Shown here piece by piece: positions 55,401-63,067 of a stretch of DNA of 64,000 bases. The notes beneath the pieces were generated by a model that worked only from the letters and a program-made list of their open reading frames with translations, had not been told where the DNA came from and made no database searches. The position numbers and the translations under genes were made by a program. The DNA comes from Flavobacteriales bacterium (GTDB taxonomy: Bacteria; Bacteroidota; Bacteroidia; Flavobacteriales_D; Sanyastnellaceae): assembly GCA_947466425.1 (NCBI GenBank), contig CANIBZ010000001.1, positions 1 through 64,000 on the forward strand. Direction: 5' to 3'. How positions within the stretch are numbered: position 1 is the stretch's first letter; each line of letters starts with the position of its first letter.

Positions 55401-58400
55401 CAGCGCGAACGCAAGCGGTTCTTACACGGTTGTTGTAACTAACTCGAGCACATGTTCTTCAACGAGTACTGCAACGGTTGTGACAGTGAACGCTCTTCCA
55501 ACAGCGACAATCACTCCAGCAACAGCGACGACTTTCTGTCAAGGTGGAAGTGTTGTTCTAAATGCTAACACTGGAACTGGATTGACGTATCAATGGTTCA
55601 ACAATACGACTGCGATTAGTGGCGGGACAAGTGCTTCTTACACCGCAACAACAAGTGGATCTTACACGGTTGTTGTGACAAACACTTCAACGTGTTCTGC
55701 GACAAGCTCAGCAACTGTTGTTACTGTGAATGCGCTGCCTACTGCGACAATCACTCCAGCCACTGCGACTACTTTCTGTCAAGGTGGAAGTGTGGTACTG
55801 AACGCGAACACGGGAGCTGGATTGACGTACCAATGGTTCAACAATGCGACTGCGATTAGTGGCGCGACAAGTGCTTCTTACACAGCAACAATAAATGGTT
55901 CTTACACCGTTGTTGTGACAAACACTTCAACGTGTTCTGCGACGAGCACGGCGACAGTTGTTACGGTTAATGCCCTTCCAACTTCAACGATTACTCCAGC
56001 AACTGCAACAACTTTCTGTCAAGGCGGAAGTGTGGTGCTCAACGCAAATACTGGAGCTGGTTTAACATATCAATGGAGATTGAATGGAACAAATATCACT
56101 GGAGCAACAACTTCATCTTACACCGCGAATGCAAGTGGATCGTATACTGTTGTGGTGACGAACACAAGTACTTGTTCTGCGACGAGCACGGCGACAGTTG
56201 TTACTGTGAATGCGCTTCCAACTGCGACAATTACTCCAGCTACTGCGACAACGTTTTGTCAAGGCGGCAGTGTTGTTTTGAACGCCAACACAGGCGCTGG
56301 ATTGACGTACCAATGGAGATTGAATGGTAATCCTATCAGTGGTGCGACAACTTCATCTTACACCGCGAATGCTAGCGGATCATACACGGTTGTTGTGACA
56401 AACACTTCAGCATGTTCTGCAACAAGCACAGCGACTGTTGTGACTGTGAATGCGCTGCCTACTGCGACAATCACCCCAGCAACAACGACTACTTTCTGTC
56501 AAGGTGGAAGTGTTGTTTTTAACGCTAACACTGGCGCAGGCTTGACATATCAATGGAGATTGAATGGAACGAATATCACTGGAGCAACTTCTTCATCATA
56601 CACTGCGAATGCAAGTGGTTCGTATACGGTTGTTGTGACGAATACTTCAACGTGTTTGGCGACCAGCACTGCGACGGTTGTTACAGTAAATGCGCTTCCA
56701 ACAGCAACGATTACTGCTTCAAGTGCAACGACTTTCTGTCAAGGAGGAAGTGTTGTTCTTAATGCTAACACTGGAACTGGACTTTCGTATCAATGGTATA
56801 ACAACGCCGCAATAATTAGTGGAGCAACAAGTGCTTCTTACACCGCAAACGCGAGTGGATCTTACACGGTTGTTGTAACAAACACTTCTGCGTGCTCTGC
56901 GACGAGCGCGGCAACAGTTGTTACAGTGAATGCGCTTCCTACTGCGATGATCACTGCAGCAACAGCAACGACTTTCTGTCAAGGAGGAAGTGTTGTTCTA
57001 ACAGCAAACACCGGAGCAGGTCTTTCATATCAGTGGAGATTAAATGGAACGAATATTACCGGTGCAACGTCTTCAACATACACCGCAAATGCCAGTGGGT
57101 CGTATACTGTTGTGGTGACAAACACTTCAACATGTTCTGCAACAAGTATAGCAACAGTTGTGACTGTGAATGCGCTTCCAACAGCAACAATCACTGCTTC
57201 TAGTGCGACAACGTTTTGTCAAGGTGGAAGTGTGGTTTTGAATGCAAATACAGGAACCGGATTGACGTATCAATGGAGATTGAACGGAACAAATATCACT
57301 GGCGCAACGTCTTCATCATACACCGCCAATGCAAGTGGATCGTACACTGTTGTGGTGACGAACACTTCAACGTGTTCTGCAACGAGCACAGCGATTGATG
57401 TAACAGCAGTTCCAAACGTAGATTACTTCGCAGATGCCGATGGCGATGGATTCGGAGATGTGACAACATTGATTTCAACGTGTTTTCAACCGCAAGGATA
57501 TGTAACAGACAATACCGATTGTAAAGACAACGATGCTTCTATTTATCCTGGAGCGCAAGAGATCTGCAACGACGTCGATGACGATTGCAATGATCTTATC
57601 GATGATGGATTGGTATTCATTACCTATTACGCAGATTTAGATGGCGATACATTCGGAGACATTAACAATCCATTGGATGCATGTGTTATCCCTGCTGGAT
57701 ATGTAACTAATAACACTGATTGCAACGACAACAATGCCAATCAAAATGCAGCGTCTACTGAAATCTGCAACGGCGAAGATGATGATTGCGATGGAACGAT
57801 TGATAACGGGTTAATCTTCCTCGATTACTATGCCGATTTGGATAGCGATGGATTCGGAGCAGGTGCTGCAACAAACAGCTGTGTTGATTTAGGCGCTGGG
57901 TATGTAACCAACAACACCGATTGCAACAATGCAAACGCTTTGATTAATCCGAATGCGACAGAGATCTGCAACAGCATCGATGATAACTGCAATGGACAAA
58001 TAGATGAAGGCATTGTCTTTACAACGTACTATCAAGACTTCGATAATGATGGATTCGGAACAGGAACGGCAGTGACAAGCTGCACCAATCCAGGAGCCGG
58101 ATGGGTAACGAACAACACCGATTGCGACGATACCAATGGAAACACCTTTCCGGGTGCAACAGAGTTGTGTAACACCATCGATGATAACTGCGATGGACTT
58201 ACAGATGCTGGCACACTAACCGTTTACTTCATAGACAACGATGGCGATTCATACGGAAATCCTTCGGTGAGCATCTTGGCATGTACACAACCCATTGGTT
58301 ATACACCCGATGACAATGACTGTAACGACAACAACGCGAACATCAATCCAGGCGCTGAAGACATTGGCGGCAATGGCATCGATGAGAACTGTGATGGAGA

Positions 58401-58653
58401 GATCGACAACAGCATCTTCGAACTGAACGCATCAATAAGCTTATACCCGAATCCGACTCGCTCTGAATTGAACATTCAAGTCAACTCTTCCATCATTGGA
58501 AACGACTTATACATCTTCGATGCGGTAGGAAAATTAGTTTACAAGCAACAGTTGCTTTCAACACAAACAACCCTTACTGTTTCCAACTTCGCAGATGGGA
58601 ATTACATTGTGAGAGTGGGAGAGGTGGTGAAGAGATTTGTGGTTGAAAAATAG
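49486..58653 (+). CDS. Giant T9SS surface protein with LamG, discoidin-like, Ig-like and MopE-like modules
   Basis: 3,055 residues from ATG 49486 (an upstream TTG is unlikely), signal peptide ending AQ near residue 41. Order: LamG-type domains, five sharing the head GLVGYWPFCGNAND (near nt 49,620; 50,310; 51,110; 51,950; 54,070) and one without it (about 53,040-53,440); short Ig-like spacers between them; an Ig-like unit split by a discoidin (F5/8)-like domain (54,920-55,310); eight exact 80-residue Ig-like units (55,495-57,414); five MopE-like metal-binding repeats (57,415-58,420; DADGDGFGD, NTDCKDND, EICNDVDDDC). The end (ISLYPNPTRSELNIQV to RFVVEK) is a T9SS type A sorting domain. Probably an adhesin; sugar or surface binding is inferred from LamG. 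Confidence 0.92.
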   Translation: MKTRIKNFFPSLTFSSPLLTSLFPLLLTFLTLFAGSVASAQIPSTGLVGYWNFSGNVNDASSNGNNGIMQPGNNGSINFVTDRFGNANSAIQFSSNPAWNSLGPYIEIPNSQNLLVNSDFTMIYSIKVSAQNVIGEIINKGADAIANSYFSRVANGILQNSIPTSGIINVSNFPIGSWQTVTITYSNSLLSYYLNGVFQQSVASGPIQSSSSKYYFGSMVSGSSNGSYYPFQGIMDDISIYNRALTPAEITQVYTSQTSTVQPPCPTLATNLQTGLVGYWPFCGNANDESGNGNNGTVNGATLTTDRFGNANSAYSFDGVNDIITLNAIPMQNGTISIWFEESVLNNSNPNNGHPPIGSQLIGQGTGHQPSVTYCDFALGISSYNGGPEYYSFENSAVNSWTDYSLGTVGNNSVWNNIVIVIDGTQLSMYLNGSLFSSTTLSNALLNSGAPLSFGGRYVFQSSNGIYYHNFFKGNLDDICIYNRALTSAEISQLYTDPSTTPPLACTPFLGEDQTVCAGTSVTLTASGSSLACPTLPSTLQTGLVGYWPFCGNANDASGNGNNGTVNGATLTVDRFGNANSAYSFDGVNDYIVTNNISFANGGDYSISLWVKLNAAYSNGEPQHYLLSNATTLGGAYLNTDYNQSQFGCNSFYSDNSIGNWHHYVGIKSGNTYTLRIDNQVVGSVNNCNTNFINGYPVFFGNSSVNTEFTNGIIDDISIYTRALSVSEIQQLYTLGQSTYLWSTGATTATINVTPTTTTTYTCTVTDANGNVCTDSVTVFVPQIEATDLTICAGETTTLSVSGINSTATPSACPTLPANLQNGLVGYWPFCGNANDASGNGNNGTVNGATLTTDRFGNANSAYAFNVNYLTSIGISNLSGLNDWSIAFWCNPSSSNTSFLYYPIGINCQLYWKGIGLSGNNPPCGIPGQNLFLFDGSQGCSNWFAANSVFNYNSFNQFVITKSGLEYRIYQNGMLLNSSSSLEAISIQSLTLGRRCNDPSTNTLDGTIDDVILHNRALTTNEIQQLYNLGQTTYLWSNGATTPTINVSPTTTTTYTCTVTTNGVSCTDSVTVIVSNPVIDLGADVTVCGTSTTLTAPSGYDSYLWSNGGTTNTTTASSNGTYSCTGLINGCSATDSIDVVLVSLDAQVNVSSICSGEAVELTATSNLSVNQNSNCIGNTGSPNPWPYPSAYNAGIIDLGNFGAQSVFSISAWVNVGATQNGISILLDASHGGSANWVVQAFGNNTYTWGSLSFTLTPNVWQHVLLTYVNGSKKCFIDGQLVASVYNPISYSGSPQLYLGNWPEGGRRFNGLVDELYITYSELQSSNFVPSQVINTPSANSFGLWHFDEGANGTTLNSVSGTVAQIGSWFWASRPVVGNATISWNGVPGSSTQTLSPVVTTTYVSSVLINGLTCSDSVTVAVNNPVIDLGADVTVCGTSTTLTAPSGYDSYLWSNGGTANTTTVTTNGTYSCTATQGGCSASDSIDVTLIDASITASDSIVCAGETVTLSVPQGGSSNIACAALPTNLQTGLVGYWPFCGNANDESGNGNNGTVNGATLTTDRFGNANSAYSFDGNDWIESLIPQTLGYTVSGWVFLNTNNNYNGFAQHKNNCGRGGGYIFAIPNGGDVRLLKQNCGECGNNCSAQFSISNFSSVAIGEWKHLVATCDAINSHKVYLNGQLVYTQTNSSSIGQYGQQLFSIGKHHDSPDLYFLNGKADDFLLYNRALTAAEIQQLYTIGQTTYLWSNGATTATINVSPTSTTTYTCTVTTNGVSCTDSITVTVDVPTATITPASATTFCQGGSVVLNANSATGNARYIKFSSIYSEDNGQVNVYGIQAYSNGVDVALNQSGFANSYEFGDWSNNGIGAVDGGWWTRWSSNRNDPGPDVQNPHYIVIDLDLVYNLDSILIDIQGFDSWNQTFQVLTSTDSINWTLIAEETDVTGIFTYPLVGLNLSYQWQLNGVSINGATSPSYSANASGSYTVVVTNSSTCSSTSTATVVTVNALPTATITPATATTFCQGGSVVLNANTGTGLTYQWFNNTTAISGGTSASYTATTSGSYTVVVTNTSTCSATSSATVVTVNALPTATITPATATTFCQGGSVVLNANTGAGLTYQWFNNATAISGATSASYTATINGSYTVVVTNTSTCSATSTATVVTVNALPTSTITPATATTFCQGGSVVLNANTGAGLTYQWRLNGTNITGATTSSYTANASGSYTVVVTNTSTCSATSTATVVTVNALPTATITPATATTFCQGGSVVLNANTGAGLTYQWRLNGNPISGATTSSYTANASGSYTVVVTNTSACSATSTATVVTVNALPTATITPATTTTFCQGGSVVFNANTGAGLTYQWRLNGTNITGATSSSYTANASGSYTVVVTNTSTCLATSTATVVTVNALPTATITASSATTFCQGGSVVLNANTGTGLSYQWYNNAAIISGATSASYTANASGSYTVVVTNTSACSATSAATVVTVNALPTAMITAATATTFCQGGSVVLTANTGAGLSYQWRLNGTNITGATSSTYTANASGSYTVVVTNTSTCSATSIATVVTVNALPTATITASSATTFCQGGSVVLNANTGTGLTYQWRLNGTNITGATSSSYTANASGSYTVVVTNTSTCSATSTAIDVTAVPNVDYFADADGDGFGDVTTLISTCFQPQGYVTDNTDCKDNDASIYPGAQEICNDVDDDCNDLIDDGLVFITYYADLDGDTFGDINNPLDACVIPAGYVTNNTDCNDNNANQNAASTEICNGEDDDCDGTIDNGLIFLDYYADLDSDGFGAGAATNSCVDLGAGYVTNNTDCNNANALINPNATEICNSIDDNCNGQIDEGIVFTTYYQDFDNDGFGTGTAVTSCTNPGAGWVTNNTDCDDTNGNTFPGATELCNTIDDNCDGLTDAGTLTVYFIDNDGDSYGNPSVSILACTQPIGYTPDDNDCNDNNANINPGAEDIGGNGIDENCDGEIDNSIFELNASISLYPNPTRSELNIQVNSSIIGNDLYIFDAVGKLVYKQQLLSTQTTLTVSNFADGNYIVRVGEVVKRFVVEK
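55495..57414 (+). repeat. Eight 240-bp in-frame tandem units (Ig-like)
   Basis: Units start at 55495, 55735, 55975, 56215, 56455, 56695, 56935 and 57175, each 80 codons without insertions or deletions. The protein is nearly the same in all, with variation in the YQW..N loop. The DNA differs widely at silent positions, even between TCN and AGY serine codons. A preceding copy is interrupted by the discoidin-like domain. Confidence 0.92.
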
Positions 58654-58661
58654 ATTTTTCA

Positions 58662-58810
58662 ATCATCTTCGATGATCAATCTGACTACGTCAGATCAATT
58701 GCTACGCAATCAATCGCGTTGCGATCAATCGTTCAGAATTCACCGAAGGTTTGATCGCAAAGCGATTGATCTGAAAGATTGATTGCGGAGCAATTGATCA
58801 CCGAAGGTGA
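58662..58810. repeat. Hairpin-spacer array D (spacers CA then TG)
   Basis: Nine hairpins with three-base loops. Left half, spacer CA: ATCATC-TTC-GATGAT, ATCTGAC-TAC-GTCAGAT, ATTGC-TAC-GCAAT, ATCGC-GTT-GCGAT. Right half, spacer TG: ATCGC-AAA-GCGAT, ATCT-GAA-AGAT, ATTGC-GGA-GCAAT, TCACC-GAA-GGTGA; ACC-GAA-GGT lies at the junction. The switch from CA to TG means the right half is inverted. It starts eight bases after the adhesin stop codon. Confidence 0.85.
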
Positions 58811-58876
58811 GTAATGTGACTCTCCTCACAACACCTTTCAATTTCCTATTCTACCTTCGCTAAAAATTCAAACAAC

Positions 58877-59152
58877 ATGGATGTATTAGCAGCTTTAAAA
58901 AATGGAACGGCAACAATCGTTGATGTTCGATCAAGAGAAGAGTTCCAAAGTGGACATGTAGCGGGTTCAATAAATATTCCGTTACAAGAAGTGCCAACGA
59001 AGGTTGAAGAATTCAAGAACATGCCGAAACCCCTTGTGCTATGCTGCCTTTCGGGTGGGAGAAGCGGACAAGCAACCGGATACCTTCAACAACAAGGAGT
59101 AGAAGAGGTTTATAACGGCGGTGGTTGGATGGAAGTAAACGCGTTGGTATAA
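58877..59152 (+). CDS. Single-domain rhodanese-like sulfurtransferase
   Basis: 91 residues. The active-site loop is [11 protein letters not shown], with the persulfide cysteine Cys57 followed by the six-residue loop typical of the family; [20 protein letters not shown] is the N-terminal motif. It carries sulfane sulfur, perhaps in thiol metabolism. ATG 58877 is supported by a -7-like TACCTTCG at 58852-58859. The thioredoxin gene starts 17 bases after its stop, and the two probably share a transcript. Confidence 0.92.
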   Translation: MDVLAALKNGTATIVDVRSREEFQSGHVAGSINIPLQEVPTKVEEFKNMPKPLVLCCLSGGRSGQATGYLQQQGVEEVYNGGGWMEVNALV

Positions 59153-59169
59153 TCGCTAATTCAACAAAA

Positions 59170-59469
59170 ATGAAAGGAAGCTTCAACGACATTATTCAAA
59201 GCGATAAGCCAGTCTTAGTAGACTTCTTCGCAACATGGTGCGGCCCTTGCAAATACCAAGGTCCTATATTGGAAGAATTGGCAACTGCCATTGGAGATGA
59301 TGCGCGAATTATTAAAATCGACATCGATCGCAATCAAGCCGTGGCTGCGAAATACAACGTGCGCTCCGTTCCAACGTTAATGATCTTCAAAAACGGAGAA
59401 GTGTTGTGGAAAGAGGCAGGGGTGAAAGAAAAAGCTGATTTAATTGCCCTATTGGGAAAATATAAATAG
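59170..59469 (+). CDS. trxA: Thioredoxin
   Basis: 99 residues from ATG 59170 (MKGSFNDI); a longer frame from TTG 59125 overlaps the rhodanese gene. The active site WCGPC is at Cys24/Cys27 in [16 protein letters not shown], and the cis-proline is in [13 protein letters not shown]. It is a short cytoplasmic thioredoxin with no signal peptide, probably reduced by TrxB. The rhodanese upstream suggests a link to sulfur transfer. Confidence 0.95.
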   Translation: MKGSFNDIIQSDKPVLVDFFATWCGPCKYQGPILEELATAIGDDARIIKIDIDRNQAVAAKYNVRSVPTLMIFKNGEVLWKEAGVKEKADLIALLGKYK

Positions 59470-59484
59470 GAGTTATATTGCAGT

Positions 59485-62400
59485 ATGAAAATACTTCAAA
59501 CTGCAATCTTAATTTTTGCTTTTGTTTTTTCAGCCAATGCTCAGAACAAGTGGGAAAGGAAATATGAGCGAGAGCGAGTGTTTGTTGAAAATAAAGGTCA
59601 GTTTTCGAGTGAAGAAAAGGTAATTGGAGAAAAAATTCTTTACGCCGCAGACTGGGGCAGCACTCGAATCTTCTTTACACCACATGGATGGGTGTATTCG
59701 TTTTTAGAGGTTGAAAAAAACGAAAAACATTCCGAGAAAAAATCCATTCAAACCATTTCGGAATACAAAGAATCGGAAAGAGAAGATGCGAAGTTTTCTT
59801 TTCGAAACGATTTTGTGTCGGTTCATTTAGGTGAAGGTAATTGCAACTATGTTCCTTCCGAATTATCTATGTTTTATAGTAATTATTCCCTCGAATCAGA
59901 CGGTGTTTGCAAAGGCATTCAGGGTGCAAAGTGTTACGGAAAACTTCGAATTGAAAACGCTTGGCCTGGAGTCGATGTCGTCTTTACTGTTCATCCTGAA
60001 AGCGGCATCAAATATGCGTTTGAGCTGCGCAATGGAAGTAAGTCTGAACTCATTGAAATGACTTATTCGAAAGATGTAAATCTAATCGACGGAGCTGTTC
60101 ATATTCCAACCGAATTTGGAGACATCATAGATCACGAGCCGTATTCCTTCGAAACACAATCGAAGAAATTTATTTCCTCTGGGTTCATTCAGAAGTCTTC
60201 GAATAAAATTGGATTTCAAATTTCAAATTACAATGAAAAGGTTTCAATAACCATAGACCCGTGGGTGCAAACTCCAACCTTTGCCTCAAATTGGGACTGT
60301 GTGTGGGAATGCGAAACCGATGCCGCTGGAAATGTGTATGCCATTGGCGGCGTAATGCCCATGCAATTGCTGAAGTACAACAATGCAGGACTATTGCAAT
60401 GGACCTACAACACCCCTTACGATACATCAAACGTTTGGCTTGGAACTTTCGCAACAGACAATCTAGGAAATTCTTATGTCACCGCAGGTTCAACAGCGGC
60501 TATTCAAAAAATAAATACTTCGGGTGGATTGGTATGGGATAATCCCAATCCGGGTGGGTTATTTTCAAGCGATGAATTTTGGAACATCAGTTTCAATTGT
60601 GATCAATCGAAATTAGTTTTAGGCGGAACCACCGGATTTGCAACAAATCTCTTAGCAGCTATTTTCGAAATAGATGTGGCAACTGGAAGCGTTTTGAATA
60701 CACAAACTGTTGCAAGCGGCAATGCCTTTAGTTTTCCGCCTACCATTCAAGAAGTGCGCTCCATAACCGCCAATCCGAATGGAAAATATTTTTGGCTAAC
60801 TCAAGACACATTAGGTGTCATTCATCAGAATTTCGATTTGTGTGGAAACAACAACAGCCTGTTGTACAAGGTTTCTTCGGGATATAATCTCGGCTATAAG
60901 TGTGAAGATTTTCGTGTGAACAACACCGGAATCATGGCCATTCGAGCCACCGATAGTTTTGTTTACACGCAGAATGGAACACAAGTTCAAAAAAGAAGTT
61001 TGACATCCGGAGCAGTATTGAATACATCGAATATTCCCGCAGGAAATGCTACCACGGCTTTCGGTGATTATGTCGTAAGTAACAGTGGACTGGCCATAGA
61101 TAATTGCGGAAATGTATATGTTGGATCTACCAACGCCGTGGTGAAATTCGATGCGAATTTGAATCAGCTAGCCTCGTATCCAACGACATTCAAGGTGTAC
61201 GACGTGCACATTGGATTGAACGGAGATATTGTTGCTTGTGGAAGTACTGGAACTTACAACAGCACTTCGCGTTCGGGCAGTGTTCAGGTCATTGCTGCCG
61301 GAGCGTGCGCTTCTATTCCTGTTTCGTGCTGCGATGCCACCATTTGTCATCCGGCTGATTTTTGTATTACCGATGGCGCTGTAACCCTTACCGCAGCAAC
61401 TGCCGGAGGAACATGGTCGGGACCTGGTGTTTCTTCAACCGGTGTGTTTACACCGTCTGCTGCAGGAACCGGAACATTCACAATAAGCTACACCTTGGCC
61501 TGTGGTTCTGAATCGGTGCAGGTAAATGTTTCGCCTTGCGCAGGACTTGATGTGTGTATAGACGAAAATGGAAATTGGCAGGCCTCTGGCGGTGTGGCAC
61601 CGTACAATTGGCAATCGCAGATTACAACGCAAGATTGCAGCGCCTGTTTCCCTGGTCTTCCTCCATTTATTCAACCGTGTTCTACTCCTCCAGGGTGCGC
61701 GGTGAATGTTACATCATGGAGCACGTTTTCTTCAAATGCGTCGATTCCTGCACCTGTTGCTTTTCCCGTGCAAGTGGTTGATGCAACAGGACAATCCTTG
61801 TTGATTTCAAGTGCAGCTCAGCTGACAGCTTGCGCCATTGTTTTACCTTGTCCAGATATTGTAACCGTGGTTACCGCTTCAACGCCCATTGCGTGTTACG
61901 GAGAATCGACGGGAAGTCTTTCGGTGCAATCTTCTGGCGGACAAGATCCATATATATACAATTGGCAGCAAGGGCAACATGTAGGAGATACCTGGAGCAA
62001 TATTCCTTCGGGAAACTACACTGTAATCAGCACCGATGCGAATGGGTGCGCAGACACCTTAGCGGTTACCTTAGATTCCCCTCCGGTGTTTGAACTTTTG
62101 TTGGTGAGCAGTGTACCCGCGGGTTGCAACAGCAGTAGCGGAAGTGCTACCGTTTCTATTACGGGTGGAAGTGGAACTCCTACGATCTCTTGGTCTCCCA
62201 TTGGTGGCAATGCGCTTACCGCAACTGGATTAGTGGGTGGAAGCTATGTTGCTACTGCGTTAGACGCAAACAACTGTGAAGCGAGTTTAACCGTTGTCAT
62301 TACCGAACCCTCTGTCTCCATCACAGGCGATACGCTGTTATGTCCAGGAGAGTCAACGCAATTACTGGCTTCTTCATTGAATTTAATTGACCCGATCACC

Positions 62401-63057
62401 TACGTGTGGTCAACCGGTTCAGTAGGAACTTCCATTACTGAAACTCCCGCCGTTAGCACAACTTATACTGTTGCTGCTACAGACTTTAATGGATGCTCAG
62501 TGAATGCGAGTATAGATGTAGTGGTTGAAAATTTGAATTGGAATATTTCTGCAAATCCTCTGCAAGGCTTTATACCGTTTCAAGTGAATTTTGTAAATCA
62601 GTCAAACCCCGCCTTGAATTATTCGTGGGATTTTGGAAATGGATTCAATGCCACCAGCACAGGAAACGAGTCTACTTCAAGTCTTTATTCAAATGCCGGA
62701 GTGTACACGGTTTCTGTGAATGCAAGCGGAAATTGTCCGAGTACATTTACACTGTTAATCACAGCGCTCGAGTCCCAACCGTTGATTGTGTTGGTTCCAA
62801 CTATTTTCACGTTCGGTACTGACGGTTTGAACGATGCCTTTACCATCTTCTCTGAAAATGCGCTAACCCAAGAAGCGCAGATATTTAATCGATGGGGACA
62901 AGTTGTTGCTGAATTGAATGCGCCGAATGCGGTTTGGGATGGGTTTGTAAATGGAAATGAAGCTGCCGATGGAACCTATTACATTATATACAATGTTCAG
63001 GGCGATAACAGTCAGCAGATCGAAGGATCTGGATATTTTCAGAAAATTTCTAAATGA
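59485..63057 (+). CDS. Giant secreted T9SS type B protein with PKD domain
   Basis: 1,190 residues; signal peptide cut near residue 19 (ANAQ). The N-terminal 260 residues resemble the DUF7948-type domain common at the start of T9SS proteins (VFVENKGQF, ADWGSTRIFFTPHGW). Next is a long beta-propeller-like region (about 260-600), a Gly/Ser-rich part with repeated short Ig-like or SprB-like pieces (about 640-1010, e.g. PIACYGESTGSLSVQSSGGQDPYIYNW), a PKD domain (about 1012-1090, LNYSWDFGNGF), and a C-terminal CHU_C/type B sorting domain (IFNRWGQVV, DGTYYIIYNVQG). Secreted or cell-surface protein; substrate unknown. It follows trxA by 15 bases. Confidence 0.88.
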   Translation: MKILQTAILIFAFVFSANAQNKWERKYERERVFVENKGQFSSEEKVIGEKILYAADWGSTRIFFTPHGWVYSFLEVEKNEKHSEKKSIQTISEYKESEREDAKFSFRNDFVSVHLGEGNCNYVPSELSMFYSNYSLESDGVCKGIQGAKCYGKLRIENAWPGVDVVFTVHPESGIKYAFELRNGSKSELIEMTYSKDVNLIDGAVHIPTEFGDIIDHEPYSFETQSKKFISSGFIQKSSNKIGFQISNYNEKVSITIDPWVQTPTFASNWDCVWECETDAAGNVYAIGGVMPMQLLKYNNAGLLQWTYNTPYDTSNVWLGTFATDNLGNSYVTAGSTAAIQKINTSGGLVWDNPNPGGLFSSDEFWNISFNCDQSKLVLGGTTGFATNLLAAIFEIDVATGSVLNTQTVASGNAFSFPPTIQEVRSITANPNGKYFWLTQDTLGVIHQNFDLCGNNNSLLYKVSSGYNLGYKCEDFRVNNTGIMAIRATDSFVYTQNGTQVQKRSLTSGAVLNTSNIPAGNATTAFGDYVVSNSGLAIDNCGNVYVGSTNAVVKFDANLNQLASYPTTFKVYDVHIGLNGDIVACGSTGTYNSTSRSGSVQVIAAGACASIPVSCCDATICHPADFCITDGAVTLTAATAGGTWSGPGVSSTGVFTPSAAGTGTFTISYTLACGSESVQVNVSPCAGLDVCIDENGNWQASGGVAPYNWQSQITTQDCSACFPGLPPFIQPCSTPPGCAVNVTSWSTFSSNASIPAPVAFPVQVVDATGQSLLISSAAQLTACAIVLPCPDIVTVVTASTPIACYGESTGSLSVQSSGGQDPYIYNWQQGQHVGDTWSNIPSGNYTVISTDANGCADTLAVTLDSPPVFELLLVSSVPAGCNSSSGSATVSITGGSGTPTISWSPIGGNALTATGLVGGSYVATALDANNCEASLTVVITEPSVSITGDTLLCPGESTQLLASSLNLIDPITYVWSTGSVGTSITETPAVSTTYTVAATDFNGCSVNASIDVVVENLNWNISANPLQGFIPFQVNFVNQSNPALNYSWDFGNGFNATSTGNESTSSLYSNAGVYTVSVNASGNCPSTFTLLITALESQPLIVLVPTIFTFGTDGLNDAFTIFSENALTQEAQIFNRWGQVVAELNAPNAVWDGFVNGNEAADGTYYIIYNVQGDNSQQIEGSGYFQKISK

Positions 63058-63067
63058 TAATTAAGAA

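Noticed and set aside
46949-58810. Hairpin arrays as ordinary rho-independent terminators
   Set aside because: The stems are short and not followed by T runs, and dozens lie in series. Known terminators in this window (for example 22185-22211) look quite different.
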